Shown: in pieces, positions 1 through 7,476 of the stretch
Layout: each line of letters opens with the position of its first letter
How positions within the stretch are numbered: the first letter of the stretch is position 1
Assembly: GCF_009789195.1 (NCBI RefSeq)
Contig: NZ_WSTC01000039.1
Span: 1-49,831 of the forward strand
From: Paenibacillus sp. MMS18-CY102
GTDB lineage: Bacteria > Bacillota > Bacilli > Paenibacillales > Paenibacillaceae
Length of the DNA: 49,831 nt
Direction: 5' to 3'
The notes under the pieces: generated by a model
Database searches by the model: none
Told to the model about the DNA's origin: nothing
Seen by the model: only the letters and a program-made list of their open reading frames with translations
Program-made: the position numbers and the translations under genes

Positions 1-36
1 GGTTCGCCGTTTTGCAACCCTTATTTCACAATTCTG

Positions 37-75
37 GCCACCTGAGCTTGCTATGTCTTGGTGGCCGGTTTATTC
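37..75. repeat. Short inverted repeat, possible terminator
   Basis: The arms GGCCACC and GGTGGCC are separated by about 20 nt. There is no clear run of T on either side. It lies just downstream of the minus-strand genes at the left edge, so it may end their transcript, but the call is weak. Confidence 0.3.
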
Positions 76-87
76 AAGCATAGATTC

Positions 88-177
88 TCACACTTGCCAG
101 TTAATCTCGTGAACTGCATAAGTCCTGATGTATTCTTGCAACTGGTTTAATGTGACATTAAAACCTAAGTTATCCAT
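88..177 (-). CDS. Possible 29-residue small protein overlapping the end of the phospholipase C-like gene
   Basis: A 29-codon minus-strand reading frame starts with ATG at 175-177 and stops at 88-90. The peptide begins MDNLGFNVTLNQLQ and ends HEINWQV. Its start lies inside the last codons of the upstream gene, whose stop is at 165-167. A purine-rich GGGAG sits about 8 nt before the ATG, as expected for translational coupling. I do not recognise the peptide; it has no signal or membrane segment. It could equally be a chance frame. Its composition resembles the AT-rich gene next to it. Confidence 0.3.
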   Translation of the reverse strand: MDNLGFNVTLNQLQEYIRTYAVHEINWQV

Positions 178-785
178 TTTATCATCTCCCATTTCATGTT
201 CCGTATTCCCTTATCAACTGATGTCTCGATATATCCAACGATCTGATTGAATGTAAATACATTTAGTTTTTCATCTAGCGCATCCTTATCGTACTCCATG
301 TCTGCTAATGCATACGGAATAAATTGTGCAACATCTGCGGAACTAACCTCTTCTAAATCAAAAATGGCTGCCCGTCCACCTAACGATCTTTTCAGCTCAT
401 CCCTAATGCCATAGTATTCCAGCAGTTTTCCATTCAGCAATCGAAAATCGTTATGGTACAATCCCGCTACCTCTTTATCCACTTCCATTCTGTTTTTCAG
501 CCAAGGCACATAAAAACCTTTTAACCATAAGTCATCCGCAATTAAATGTGTATAATACCCCAAAATATACAGGCTCTCCGCTTGTGAGTGATATTTATCC
601 AGAAACCCTTTGTAGTCAATGCTTCGGGAATAGTCTTGTAATTCACCTTGAAAGAAATGGGATAAGTCTTTGGATGAAGCTGCATCAGGGGCAATGCCAC
701 CAAGCAAAAAAGCTGTTTTATCTTCAATCGACAGGCACTCAGCTATTTTATTAGCAATAAGTAAATGCATGATCCTAGAACCCAT
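165..785 (-). CDS. Zinc-dependent phospholipase C-like hydrolase (PF00882-type fold)
   Basis: This 206-residue protein resembles the small zinc-dependent phospholipase C/hydrolase family found in many Firmicutes. Residues that fit the metal-binding pattern are His7 in the opening MH, Asp34 in GGIAPDA, His43 in SHF, and His80 with Asp84/85 in YYTHLIADD. No signal peptide is visible, so it is probably cytoplasmic and may act on something other than phospholipid. The ATG at 785 is supported by AAGGTGAGGA a few bases upstream. The gene is clearly more AT-rich than the neighbouring threonine synthase, which may point to transfer. The real substrate of this subfamily is not known to me. Confidence 0.7.
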   Translation of the reverse strand: MGSRIMHLLIANKIAECLSIEDKTAFLLGGIAPDAASSKDLSHFFQGELQDYSRSIDYKGFLDKYHSQAESLYILGYYTHLIADDLWLKGFYVPWLKNRMEVDKEVAGLYHNDFRLLNGKLLEYYGIRDELKRSLGGRAAIFDLEEVSSADVAQFIPYALADMEYDKDALDEKLNVFTFNQIVGYIETSVDKGIRNMKWEMIKWIT

Positions 786-867
786 AATAATTCCTCACCT
801 TCAAAGGTTTCCTATAACAAGCAAGTTTCAATATTAAATTAAACTGGCCATTTGCTTATCGAAACAA

Positions 868-898
868 CAAAAAAGACGCGCCCGTTGGTTGGCACGCC
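868..898 (-). terminator. Rho-independent terminator of the 177-residue membrane protein gene
   Basis: On the minus strand GGCGTGCC pairs with GGGCGCGTC (with G-U pairs) around a short loop. It is followed by TTTTTT. It lies 23 nt after the stop at 921. Confidence 0.75.
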
Positions 899-920
899 TT
901 TCCCGTCTTATTGAGCTAAT

Positions 921-1454
921 TTAGAACTTATCGTGGTCGCCGCCGCTACGCTTCATCAACAGCACGAGCAGCCCACCCAGAATGACAAAGCATGCCGTCA
1001 GCCCTTGCAGGCTGTTAAACGATGCGATCGCTCCCAGCGACAGCAAGGAGAAGAAGATAATCGCGCAGCTGCCAAGCACGAACACGGGAAGCAGCAGCCA
1101 GAAGAGGCGGAAGCCGAACAAGTAGAACTCAAGCAGCCCGAACGCGACAGCGAGCAGGAAGCCCGGCCACATCGTCCCCCATGCATCGAACAGCATTGCT
1201 ACTTGGCAGGTCAGGCCGGATACGACCAGAATGCCGCCTGGAATGAGCATGCCTGCTGCCGCTCGCGAACGTTTGTACAAATAAGCTACGTGGAAAAAAA
1301 CGCCAATCGGAAGCACGAACAGCATCGGCCAAAAGTAAGCGAAAATGTTGCCCGGTTCTGTATAGGAACGCCCATCCATTGACTGCGCCTGTATGAGCAG
1401 CCAGATCAACCCTGCTACAATGGCGATTACACCATAATTACGCCGCATAGTCAT
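921..1454 (-). CDS. Small integral membrane protein of unknown function
   Basis: This 177-residue, very hydrophobic protein has about five or six predicted membrane segments, roughly at residues 7-23, 38-58, 69-90, 97-115, 118-140 and 148-165. The short tail RSGGDHDKF is charged and probably cytoplasmic. No family motif is recognisable. The ATG at 1454 is well supported by AAGGAG 8 nt upstream. The gene stands alone with its own terminator. A role in envelope or stress physiology is possible but not shown. Confidence 0.75.
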   Translation of the reverse strand: MTMRRNYGVIAIVAGLIWLLIQAQSMDGRSYTEPGNIFAYFWPMLFVLPIGVFFHVAYLYKRSRAAAGMLIPGGILVVSGLTCQVAMLFDAWGTMWPGFLLAVAFGLLEFYLFGFRLFWLLLPVFVLGSCAIIFFSLLSLGAIASFNSLQGLTACFVILGGLLVLLMKRSGGDHDKF

Positions 1455-1630
1455 CGTTTTAACTCCTTTTTCATCTTATTGTTATTGTTCATCCGAAACT
1501 TGATGCAGCTAGCGTACCACCATGTTCAGCCTAAGTAAATGACTCCGGCGCAAAACCCGTCCCGAGTCGGAGGCCGCCTCAGCCTCACGGTCAACCGCAA
1601 TCGAACTGTCGCCCGATGCGGGCGCGGCTA
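1455..1630. other. Intergenic stretch before the 51-bp array
   Basis: This stretch lies upstream of the membrane protein gene. Apart from the probable promoter of that gene, which I could not place with confidence, I see no feature here. With the repeat array and the thrC terminator it makes up the gene-free gap 1455-1917. Confidence 0.4.
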
Positions 1631-1834
1631 CGCCGGATAGGGCAGGTTTCTATGCCCTATTCGCTCTCGCGGACGCTCCCGCGCCGAATAGGGCAGATTT
1701 CTGTACCCTATTCGCTCTCGCTGGCGCTTCAGCGCCGAATAGGGCAGATTTCTGTACCCTATTTGCTCCCGTGGGCGCTCCAGCGCCGAATAGGGCAGAT
1801 TTCTGTACCCTATTCGCTCTCGCAGGCGCTCCAG
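1631..1834. repeat. Tandem array of four 51-bp units with a hairpin core
   Basis: There are four head-to-tail units: 1631-1681, 1682-1732, 1733-1783 and 1784-1834. Units 2-4 are nearly identical and unit 1 has drifted. Each contains GAATAGGG and CCCTATTC arms around CAGATTTCTG, and a GC-rich second part of the GGCGCTCCAGCGCC type. Because 51 is a multiple of three, open frames run through the array on both strands and give 17-residue peptide repeats. I regard these as artefacts, since there is no ribosome binding site or known domain. A sister array lies at 49559-49706. Confidence 0.9.
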
Positions 1835-1874
1835 CGCCGCAGTGCTCACCGCGTGCGCCAGCCCCAAACATAAA

Positions 1875-1904
1875 AGCGGTGCAGGAATAATCCCCTGCAC
1901 CGCT
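1875..1904 (-). terminator. Terminator of thrC
   Basis: Eleven-base arms AGCGGTGCAGG and CCTGCACCGCT enclose an 8-nt loop. They are followed on the minus strand by TTTTA. The hairpin starts 14 nt after the thrC stop. Confidence 0.85.
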
Positions 1905-1917
1905 CACAACTTCCTAT

Positions 1918-3318
1918 TTAACCTTGCGCCGGATAAAATTTCACCAGCTCGCTCACGATCGCAGCCGTGTCGCCGTCCACGACGGTCTGGCGCTGCGGCT
2001 TATCGAACAAGTTCGAAATCTGAGCCGGGAACTCTTGCTTGATGCCCGTCAGCTGCACAGCCTCATCGAACTTCGCCGGATGCGCCGTCGCCAGCGATAT
2101 CATGACGCTGCCGGATTGGCCGCGCTGCTCAGCTGCCTCTACGCCGCACGCGGAGTGCGGATCAAGCAGGTAGCCTGTCGCCGCTTCATAACGCTTGATC
2201 GTGTCGAGGCACGCCTCATTGTCTACACCATACGCGCCGAACTCGGCGCGAACCTTCTCCAGCACGTCCGCCGAGACAGATAAGCTGCCGGTCGCACGGA
2301 AACCGTTCATAAGCGACTCGATCGCTTCCGCGTCCTCGCCAAGCACATAATACAAGTAACGCTCGAAGTTGCTCGCGACTTGGATATCCATCGATGGGCT
2401 ATACGTCATGCGGAAGTTATCCGGCTTGTACTCGCCCGTTTCAACGAAACGCTCGAGAATGTTGTTTGCGTTCGTCGCGATAACGAGGCGATCAACTGGC
2501 AAGCCCATGCGCTTCGCTAGATAGCCAGCGAAAATATCGCCGAAGTTGCCCGATGGCACGCTAAAGCTTACTTGCGATGCACCGCTAGCTTCTTGTACGC
2601 GGAAGTACGCGTAGAAGTAATACACGGTTTGTGCGATAATCCGAACGATGTTGATCGAGTTAATCGCGCACAGGTTGTGCTTCGCTTTAAAATCGAGATC
2701 AGCGAACAGATCCTTAATGATCCGTTGGCAATCGTCGAAGTTGCCGTGGACGGACAAGTTCAACACGTTTCTGTCCGCCACTGTCGTCATCTGCAGCTCC
2801 TGCACCTTGCTTACTTTGCCATGCGGATGGAGGATGCAGATGTTAATGCCTTCTTTGCCGCGTACGCCTTCAATAGAGGATGCGCCCGTATCGCCGGACG
2901 TTGCACCCAAAATATTGATCGGCAAATTCCGTTCGCGCGCCACGTACGTGTACAGCTGGCCCATGAATTGAAGCGCAATGTCCTTGAATGCAAAGGTCGG
3001 GCCGTGGAACAGCTCAAGCAGGTACAGCTCGTCCTTGAGCTTCGTTACCGGCGTTACCTCTGGGTGGCGGAACGTTGCGTAGCTGTCGTTCACCATGCGT
3101 TTCAAATCATCTGCCGGAATTTCATCATTCGTATAATAAGCGAGAATCGCGAGCGTGAGCTCTTGATAGGACAGCTTCGACCAAGCTTTCAGCGTCTCAG
3201 CCGATACAGCCGGAATTTGCTCGGGAACGAGCAGCCCTCCGTCATTCGCCAATCCCATTAGAAAAGCATCAATAAACCCGATTCCGCTAACCTTGCCCCT
3301 GGTGCTCTTGTACTGCAT
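1918..3318 (-). CDS. thrC: Threonine synthase
   Basis: This 466-residue, PLP-dependent cytoplasmic enzyme converts O-phospho-L-homoserine to threonine and phosphate, the last step of threonine synthesis. It has the long form, with an N-terminal MQYKSTRG extension, as in the E. coli/yeast type, rather than the ~350-residue form common in Bacillus. The PLP lysine is Lys112 in HGPTFAFKDIALQF. The phosphate-binding loop is GATSGDTGASSIEG, and SVPSGNFGDIFAGY is also typical. The ATG is preceded by AGGAGGG. The gene is monocistronic, with its own promoter and terminator, and is not next to hom or thrB here. Confidence 0.95.
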   Translation of the reverse strand: MQYKSTRGKVSGIGFIDAFLMGLANDGGLLVPEQIPAVSAETLKAWSKLSYQELTLAILAYYTNDEIPADDLKRMVNDSYATFRHPEVTPVTKLKDELYLLELFHGPTFAFKDIALQFMGQLYTYVARERNLPINILGATSGDTGASSIEGVRGKEGINICILHPHGKVSKVQELQMTTVADRNVLNLSVHGNFDDCQRIIKDLFADLDFKAKHNLCAINSINIVRIIAQTVYYFYAYFRVQEASGASQVSFSVPSGNFGDIFAGYLAKRMGLPVDRLVIATNANNILERFVETGEYKPDNFRMTYSPSMDIQVASNFERYLYYVLGEDAEAIESLMNGFRATGSLSVSADVLEKVRAEFGAYGVDNEACLDTIKRYEAATGYLLDPHSACGVEAAEQRGQSGSVMISLATAHPAKFDEAVQLTGIKQEFPAQISNLFDKPQRQTVVDGDTAAIVSELVKFYPAQG

Positions 3319-3364
3319 GCCTATTCCCTCCTACTATTGTCGGCCTATAAGCCGATTGAAGCGC

Positions 3365-3418
3365 CGCCTGCGCTACCGTATTAGCGTAATTATACGTGCC
3401 GCAGGCGCTTTTCTGCAA
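3365..3418 (-). promoter_or_regulatory. Promoter of thrC, with its -10 box inside an inverted repeat
   Basis: On the minus strand TTGCAG (3413-3418) and TATAAT (3389-3394) are 18 nt apart. Transcription would start near 3382, giving a leader of about 65 nt. The perfect arms CGCCTGCG and CGCAGGCG (3365-3372 and 3400-3407) bracket the -10 box and the start site. They could act as an operator or as a DNA or RNA hairpin. Confidence 0.6.
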
Positions 3419-3457
3419 ACAAAACCGCAAGAAAAGTTCCACCAATCGACATGCTAG

Positions 3458-4888
3458 CTACCGATAGCGGACCGTAAGCGTGAAGGCGCGGCCAGAGTAG
3501 GCGTACGAATAACCAGATACCACATTGCTTGCTTGTAGCGCTGCTTTCATATCTGCGATTTCATCGCCTTCATATGTCGCTTTGAATTTAATTTCCGTCT
3601 CGCGTGATGCAAGCGCTTTGCCGATATGCCCCTTCAGCTCCGCAGCGCTATGCACCGCCCAGCCATTGTACTCAAAATAATCATAAGCAGTCGCTGTCGC
3701 GGCCGGCCACTCCGACGCCGTCCACTTATGGTCCTTCGCCAGTGCTGCATCCGGCACATTAAAGTAGCTGTACACGAGGCGACCTTGCTTATCCGGCACA
3801 GGATCATCCCACGTTACGTCTAAATTGTAATATTCGCCATCGATTTTCACTTTATTCCAAGCGTGGCCCACACCGTTGGCAGTGCCCGTAACGATCTGCG
3901 AATCGATGCCTTCCAGCTCCAGCATAATATGCGCCGCATACGCATAGCCTTGGCAGACCGCCGTTCCCCGGAACAACGAACCGTAGGCGCTATAGGAATC
4001 TGTTGGGACCGTATCCTTCAAATAATTATCATAATCGTAAGCGGTATGCAGGACGAGATAATCATGAATCGCAAGCTCTTTCTCAAAATCCGTCATGCCC
4101 GGCTTAATGATCGCCGCATTGACGCGAACCGCTTCCTGATAAATTTGCTTCGCACGCGCATCGTTAAAGACGAGCGACTGGCCTTTGCGCCCAACCGAAG
4201 CCAACAGGTCAGATTCGCTGTTTATATAGATCGGCCCATAGCCTGAAGCAATGCGATAGGCGAGTGAAAATATTTGTTCACGGGAGGCATTCGCCTTCGG
4301 GCGGAACAACAAGCCCTCCTTCGCCTGCGAGCCTTGGAGCACATTGGCCGCCGCCAGCTTCCCGGACGCTTCCTTCGCCCACACAGCGATCGTGGCAGCA
4401 TCAGCGAAGGATGGCGCCGCGCTTCCTTTCAGCTTATCAGCAAACCCTGCCTTGTTGATCGTATTGTATAGCATAACGGCCAGCTGTTCGCGCGTAACTG
4501 GCGAGTTCGGCGAGAATGTCCCTGCCCCCGTCCCTCCGACGAGTTCAAGCGCATACGCTTTGCGAACGTTAGCATCCTGGGTATCTGTAAAAGGATTCTC
4601 CGCCGGCGACGGCGCTTGCTTGCCAGTCAGCCGTTCATACAAACGGACGACGACCGCGCTCAGTTCAGCCCGCGTAATCGGCTTCTGGTAATCACTCATT
4701 AACTCGTAAGGGATGAGGCCGAATGCATTCGCTTGATCCACATCCGCTTTGGCCCATACGCTCGGCACGTTACGGCTTGCAGCCGATGCCGCTGCTGGTG
4801 ATATGAGCAATGCATTAGCAAGCAGGAGACTCGCCGATGCTGCCATCAGCATCTGTTTGGTTGACCGTTTCTTGTGTGTAAGGTTCAT
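3458..4888 (-). CDS. Secreted SLH-domain protein with a transglutaminase-like domain
   Basis: This 476-residue exported protein has a signal peptide (about residues 1-36, ending near AASA). Three SLH-type repeats follow, at about 38-100, 101-160 and 163-215, and would hold it to the cell-wall polymer. A transglutaminase-like core follows. The likely catalytic triad is Cys312 (GTAVCQGYAYA), His342 (GVGHAWNKV) and Asp357 (LDVTWDDP). Such domains may act as proteases or cross-linkers of wall or spore proteins; which one applies here is unknown. The C-terminal ~70 residues form a small unassigned domain. The ATG has a GAGGGGA site upstream. Loss of the wall anchor or signal is not seen, so the gene looks intact. 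Confidence 0.85.
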   Translation of the reverse strand: MNLTHKKRSTKQMLMAASASLLLANALLISPAAASAASRNVPSVWAKADVDQANAFGLIPYELMSDYQKPITRAELSAVVVRLYERLTGKQAPSPAENPFTDTQDANVRKAYALELVGGTGAGTFSPNSPVTREQLAVMLYNTINKAGFADKLKGSAAPSFADAATIAVWAKEASGKLAAANVLQGSQAKEGLLFRPKANASREQIFSLAYRIASGYGPIYINSESDLLASVGRKGQSLVFNDARAKQIYQEAVRVNAAIIKPGMTDFEKELAIHDYLVLHTAYDYDNYLKDTVPTDSYSAYGSLFRGTAVCQGYAYAAHIMLELEGIDSQIVTGTANGVGHAWNKVKIDGEYYNLDVTWDDPVPDKQGRLVYSYFNVPDAALAKDHKWTASEWPAATATAYDYFEYNGWAVHSAAELKGHIGKALASRETEIKFKATYEGDEIADMKAALQASNVVSGYSYAYSGRAFTLTVRYR

Positions 4889-4994
4889 CGTTGTTCTCCC
4901 CTCTTCCTACCGAAGTTGTTTCAAAACCATCATTCTTACCCCCTATATCGGCAGGAAGGGGCGGCCAGTTGACGGAATGGCGGATTTTTCCATA

Positions 4995-5024
4995 CAAAAA
5001 AAAGACGGCGCTATTCGCGCCGCC
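4995..5024 (-). terminator. Terminator of the small acidic protein gene
   Basis: The minus strand reads GGCGGCGC-GAATA-GCGCCGTC followed by eight or nine T. It is a strong rho-independent terminator just after the stop at 5036. Confidence 0.9.
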
Positions 5025-5035
5025 CTCATCTTTGC

Positions 5036-5323
5036 CTAGTCCTCGAACTCTGCGTAACCTTTGTCCACCAGATAGTCCATCTCAGCATCGAGAATCGTCT
5101 CCAGCGTAAGCTCGTCCAGCTTCACGTCACGCTGTTTCAAAATATAATCGACCAGCTCATCGCTGTCGATATCAACTTCACCCCGCGCGTTCGGCTTTGC
5201 ATTGTCGATAAACTTTTGCTCATATTGAAGCACGAGACGCACCGTATTAGCAGGTACCTTCGTCTGTGCAGCCAAATGCTCAATTAGCTCGTTCTCATCA
5301 TATTCTAGCTCTTCGTTGCTCAT
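5036..5323 (-). CDS. Small acidic protein of unknown function
   Basis: This 95-residue, strongly acidic protein is rich in Glu and Asp and begins MSNEELEYDENELIEHL. It is predicted to be mostly helical, with no membrane segment and no cysteine. The segment LAAQTKVPANTVRLVLQYEQKFI resembles a short helix-turn-helix-like pair, but this is only a visual impression. It starts 42 nt after the DUF445 gene ends and shares its strand, and it is followed by a strong terminator, so the two are probably co-transcribed. I do not recognise a named family. Confidence 0.75.
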   Translation of the reverse strand: MSNEELEYDENELIEHLAAQTKVPANTVRLVLQYEQKFIDNAKPNARGEVDIDSDELVDYILKQRDVKLDELTLETILDAEMDYLVDKGYAEFED

Positions 5324-5365
5324 TCTATTACCAACCCCTCTTGAATTAATATCGCCATTGTACCA

Positions 5366-6607
5366 TTAAATCAACTGGATGAGCGAGAGCACAATGCCGA
5401 CGATGAAGCCGCAGATAGCGCCATTGACACGAATCCATTGCAAATCTTGCCCCACTTTATCCTCCAGCATGCTGACTAACGCCGCATCGTCCATTTGTTC
5501 CAGATTGTCTTTCACAAGCTGGCCAATCCGATAATGGTTCGTCTCTACCAGGTGAATCGCGTACGCGAGCAGCTTGTCCTCCCAACGCGCGATCCGCTCT
5601 GGGTCCCGGTTCAAGCTACGGACGATGGACGCGTATAGCTTGAACAATGAAGGCGCGCCAGTCTGGCGCTGCTCTTCCAGCTTCTCGAGCGCGAGCGAAC
5701 GCAGCTCTTCGAGCCGTGCCAGCATGAACAGCTCGCCCTTATCGCTTGCAATCGCATCCAGCACCCGCTGCTGCAGCTTTCCGATCCGCTCGTCATCCTC
5801 GGCAAGCTGCAGCAGCCTGACGCGAAGCTCGCGCATGATTGTATCGCGATAGGCGCTATCGCGGTCTTGCAGATTGCGAATGCCGGATACGAGCATGCCC
5901 TGCAGCATGCCGCCAATTTTCTCCTCGTCCATAAAACCAGCGAACGCCTGCACCGCAAAGCCCATCAAGCCGCCCATTTTCACCTCGGACAACTTATCGT
6001 TAGCCAGCTTGCCAAGCATCGCACGTGTCGTTGGCTGCTGCGACCATTGAAGCGCTTCGCCAAGCGCGTAATCGAGCACCTTCTCATCATAGCCCGCTTC
6101 CATCGTCTTGGTTAACAGATTATCCGCAAGCAGCTTAAAGTCCATTCGCTCAACCATCGCGCCAACGCCGGACTGGGCGATCGCAGCGGCACGCTCCAGC
6201 GGCAATTGCTGCACGATCGGAATCAGTTCCTCGATGGCGCCTACCCTTACCTTACGCAGGGCAACGAGCTTTGTCAGCATGCTGCCGCCTGCTTGAAGCA
6301 GCTTTAGCTTGCGGATGCGATTCTCAATGCTCGCCTTGTTGAGCAACTCATCCTCCAATGCCGAGATAAGCGCACGTACGATTTTGTCCCGATTGCGGAG
6401 CAGCAAGGATGTGTGGGGAATCGGTATGCCAAGCGGATGGCGGAACAGTGCTGTTACCGCGAACCAATCGGCAATGCCGCCAACGAGCCCTGCCTCGAAG
6501 CCGCTTTGCAGAATGAAGACCCATGTCGTGTCCTCTAGAAACAGCGTAATAATAAAGCCCAAAGCCATGATGGCAAGCGACATGACCGCTAAATAGCGAG
6601 AATTCAT
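5366..6607 (-). CDS. DUF445-family membrane protein (YheB-like)
   Basis: This 413-residue protein has one membrane segment at the N-terminus (about 7-27) and one at the very C-terminus (about 393-411). The long, mainly helical middle carries the DUF445 signature near GLVGGIADWFAVTALFRHPL. Family members are widespread in Firmicutes and Proteobacteria; YheB of B. subtilis is related, and the biochemical role is unknown. The ATG is supported by AGGAGG 6-7 nt upstream. The small acidic protein gene follows it in a likely operon. Confidence 0.85.
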   Translation of the reverse strand: MNSRYLAVMSLAIMALGFIITLFLEDTTWVFILQSGFEAGLVGGIADWFAVTALFRHPLGIPIPHTSLLLRNRDKIVRALISALEDELLNKASIENRIRKLKLLQAGGSMLTKLVALRKVRVGAIEELIPIVQQLPLERAAAIAQSGVGAMVERMDFKLLADNLLTKTMEAGYDEKVLDYALGEALQWSQQPTTRAMLGKLANDKLSEVKMGGLMGFAVQAFAGFMDEEKIGGMLQGMLVSGIRNLQDRDSAYRDTIMRELRVRLLQLAEDDERIGKLQQRVLDAIASDKGELFMLARLEELRSLALEKLEEQRQTGAPSLFKLYASIVRSLNRDPERIARWEDKLLAYAIHLVETNHYRIGQLVKDNLEQMDDAALVSMLEDKVGQDLQWIRVNGAICGFIVGIVLSLIQLI

Positions 6608-6691
6608 AAGGAGCCTCCTGATTGGAAAGAGTTACGTACAAATCATACCCTTGCCAGAACCCGCTGTAAACATGAATGCAAAACAAGAAAA

Positions 6692-6722
6692 GGCATTTTG
6701 GGACCATTTTCCCCAAAATGCC
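6692..6722. terminator. Terminator after the lipoprotein gene
   Basis: Eleven-base arms GGCATTTTGGG and CCCAAAATGCC with a 9-nt loop are followed by TTTTC on the minus strand and TTTCTC on the plus strand. The minus-strand use fits the lipoprotein gene ending at 6770. Confidence 0.85.
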
Positions 6723-6769
6723 TTTCTCTCATGCACGAGCTCCTATGCTATAGGGCTGCATGCCGTGCT

Positions 6770-7411
6770 TCATTTTGTTTTGCCTGCCTTGCCCGCCGAA
6801 CTGGCTTGTGCGACATCGAAGGAATGTTCGGCCGTTATTTTGTAATCATGCTTGCTAGTTTCTTGTCCGGTGAAAAATTCCGCTGTGCCAGTAACTTCAT
6901 AGTGCCCGACAGGGAATCCATGCGCCGATAAGTCCTTGATAAACGCTATATAGTCCTTGTTATCCCGATCCGAGAAGCCGCCCCCACCCTTATACTGTTC
7001 CCGAAGCGGTGCGCCTTTCTTAAGCTTCGTCGTAATGGCGGGCTGGTTCATCATATAGCCGATGTTGTATCCGCGAGTGGTTTCTTTTAAGTAGAAGAAA
7101 AACGGCGAAGCCGCATGATGAATGTCTATTTCATCCTGATCGCCGACATATTCCAATTCCCCGTACAGCTTCACATCGCCCCCCGACGCTGGCTCCGCCG
7201 GTTCGATGATCAAGCGATAGATAAAATCATCCTGCTTCGTTTCTGCGATGTTGCCCGAGCCCGCCACCGCCGGTCCCGGTTGTTCCTTTTCCTTAACCTC
7301 TGGCTCCTGCTTTTGCCGCTCCCCAACCGTTCCGCATCCTGCGAGCGTGACACAAACCATCATAACGGATAGCAGCAGTATCACGAACTGCGAACCCCTC
7401 ATTCGTTTCAT
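6770..7411 (-). CDS. Lipoprotein of unknown function
   Basis: This 213-residue protein has a type II signal peptide. A basic start and a hydrophobic stretch are followed by the lipobox LAGC, with the lipidated residue Cys26. A charged linker rich in Lys and Glu follows, then a beta-rich domain from about residue 60. This domain contains YRLIIEPAEPASGGDVKLYGELEYVGD and a C-terminal YEVTGTAEFFTGQE. It is probably anchored to the outer face of the membrane. I do not recognise a known family. A GGTGAGGA site lies upstream of the ATG at 7411, and a second in-frame ATG three codons on is also possible. Confidence 0.75.
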   Translation of the reverse strand: MKRMRGSQFVILLLSVMMVCVTLAGCGTVGERQKQEPEVKEKEQPGPAVAGSGNIAETKQDDFIYRLIIEPAEPASGGDVKLYGELEYVGDQDEIDIHHAASPFFFYLKETTRGYNIGYMMNQPAITTKLKKGAPLREQYKGGGGFSDRDNKDYIAFIKDLSAHGFPVGHYEVTGTAEFFTGQETSKHDYKITAEHSFDVAQASSAGKAGKTK

Positions 7412-7476
7412 TCATCCTCACCCCATAACCAATGACGAGACGTACGTCCAATAGGTTGCCTGCAACCATTTTAATA

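Noticed and set aside
933-1382. Plus-strand frame opposite the membrane protein
   Set aside because: Its glutamine- and glutamate-rich translation is a mirror of a hydrophobic membrane protein on the other strand.
1631-1834. CRISPR array
   Set aside because: The whole 51-bp unit is conserved, with no unique spacers, and no cas genes lie nearby.
1616-1900. Open frames on both strands through the 51-bp array
   Set aside because: They arise because the repeat length is a multiple of three. No ribosome binding site or known domain supports them.
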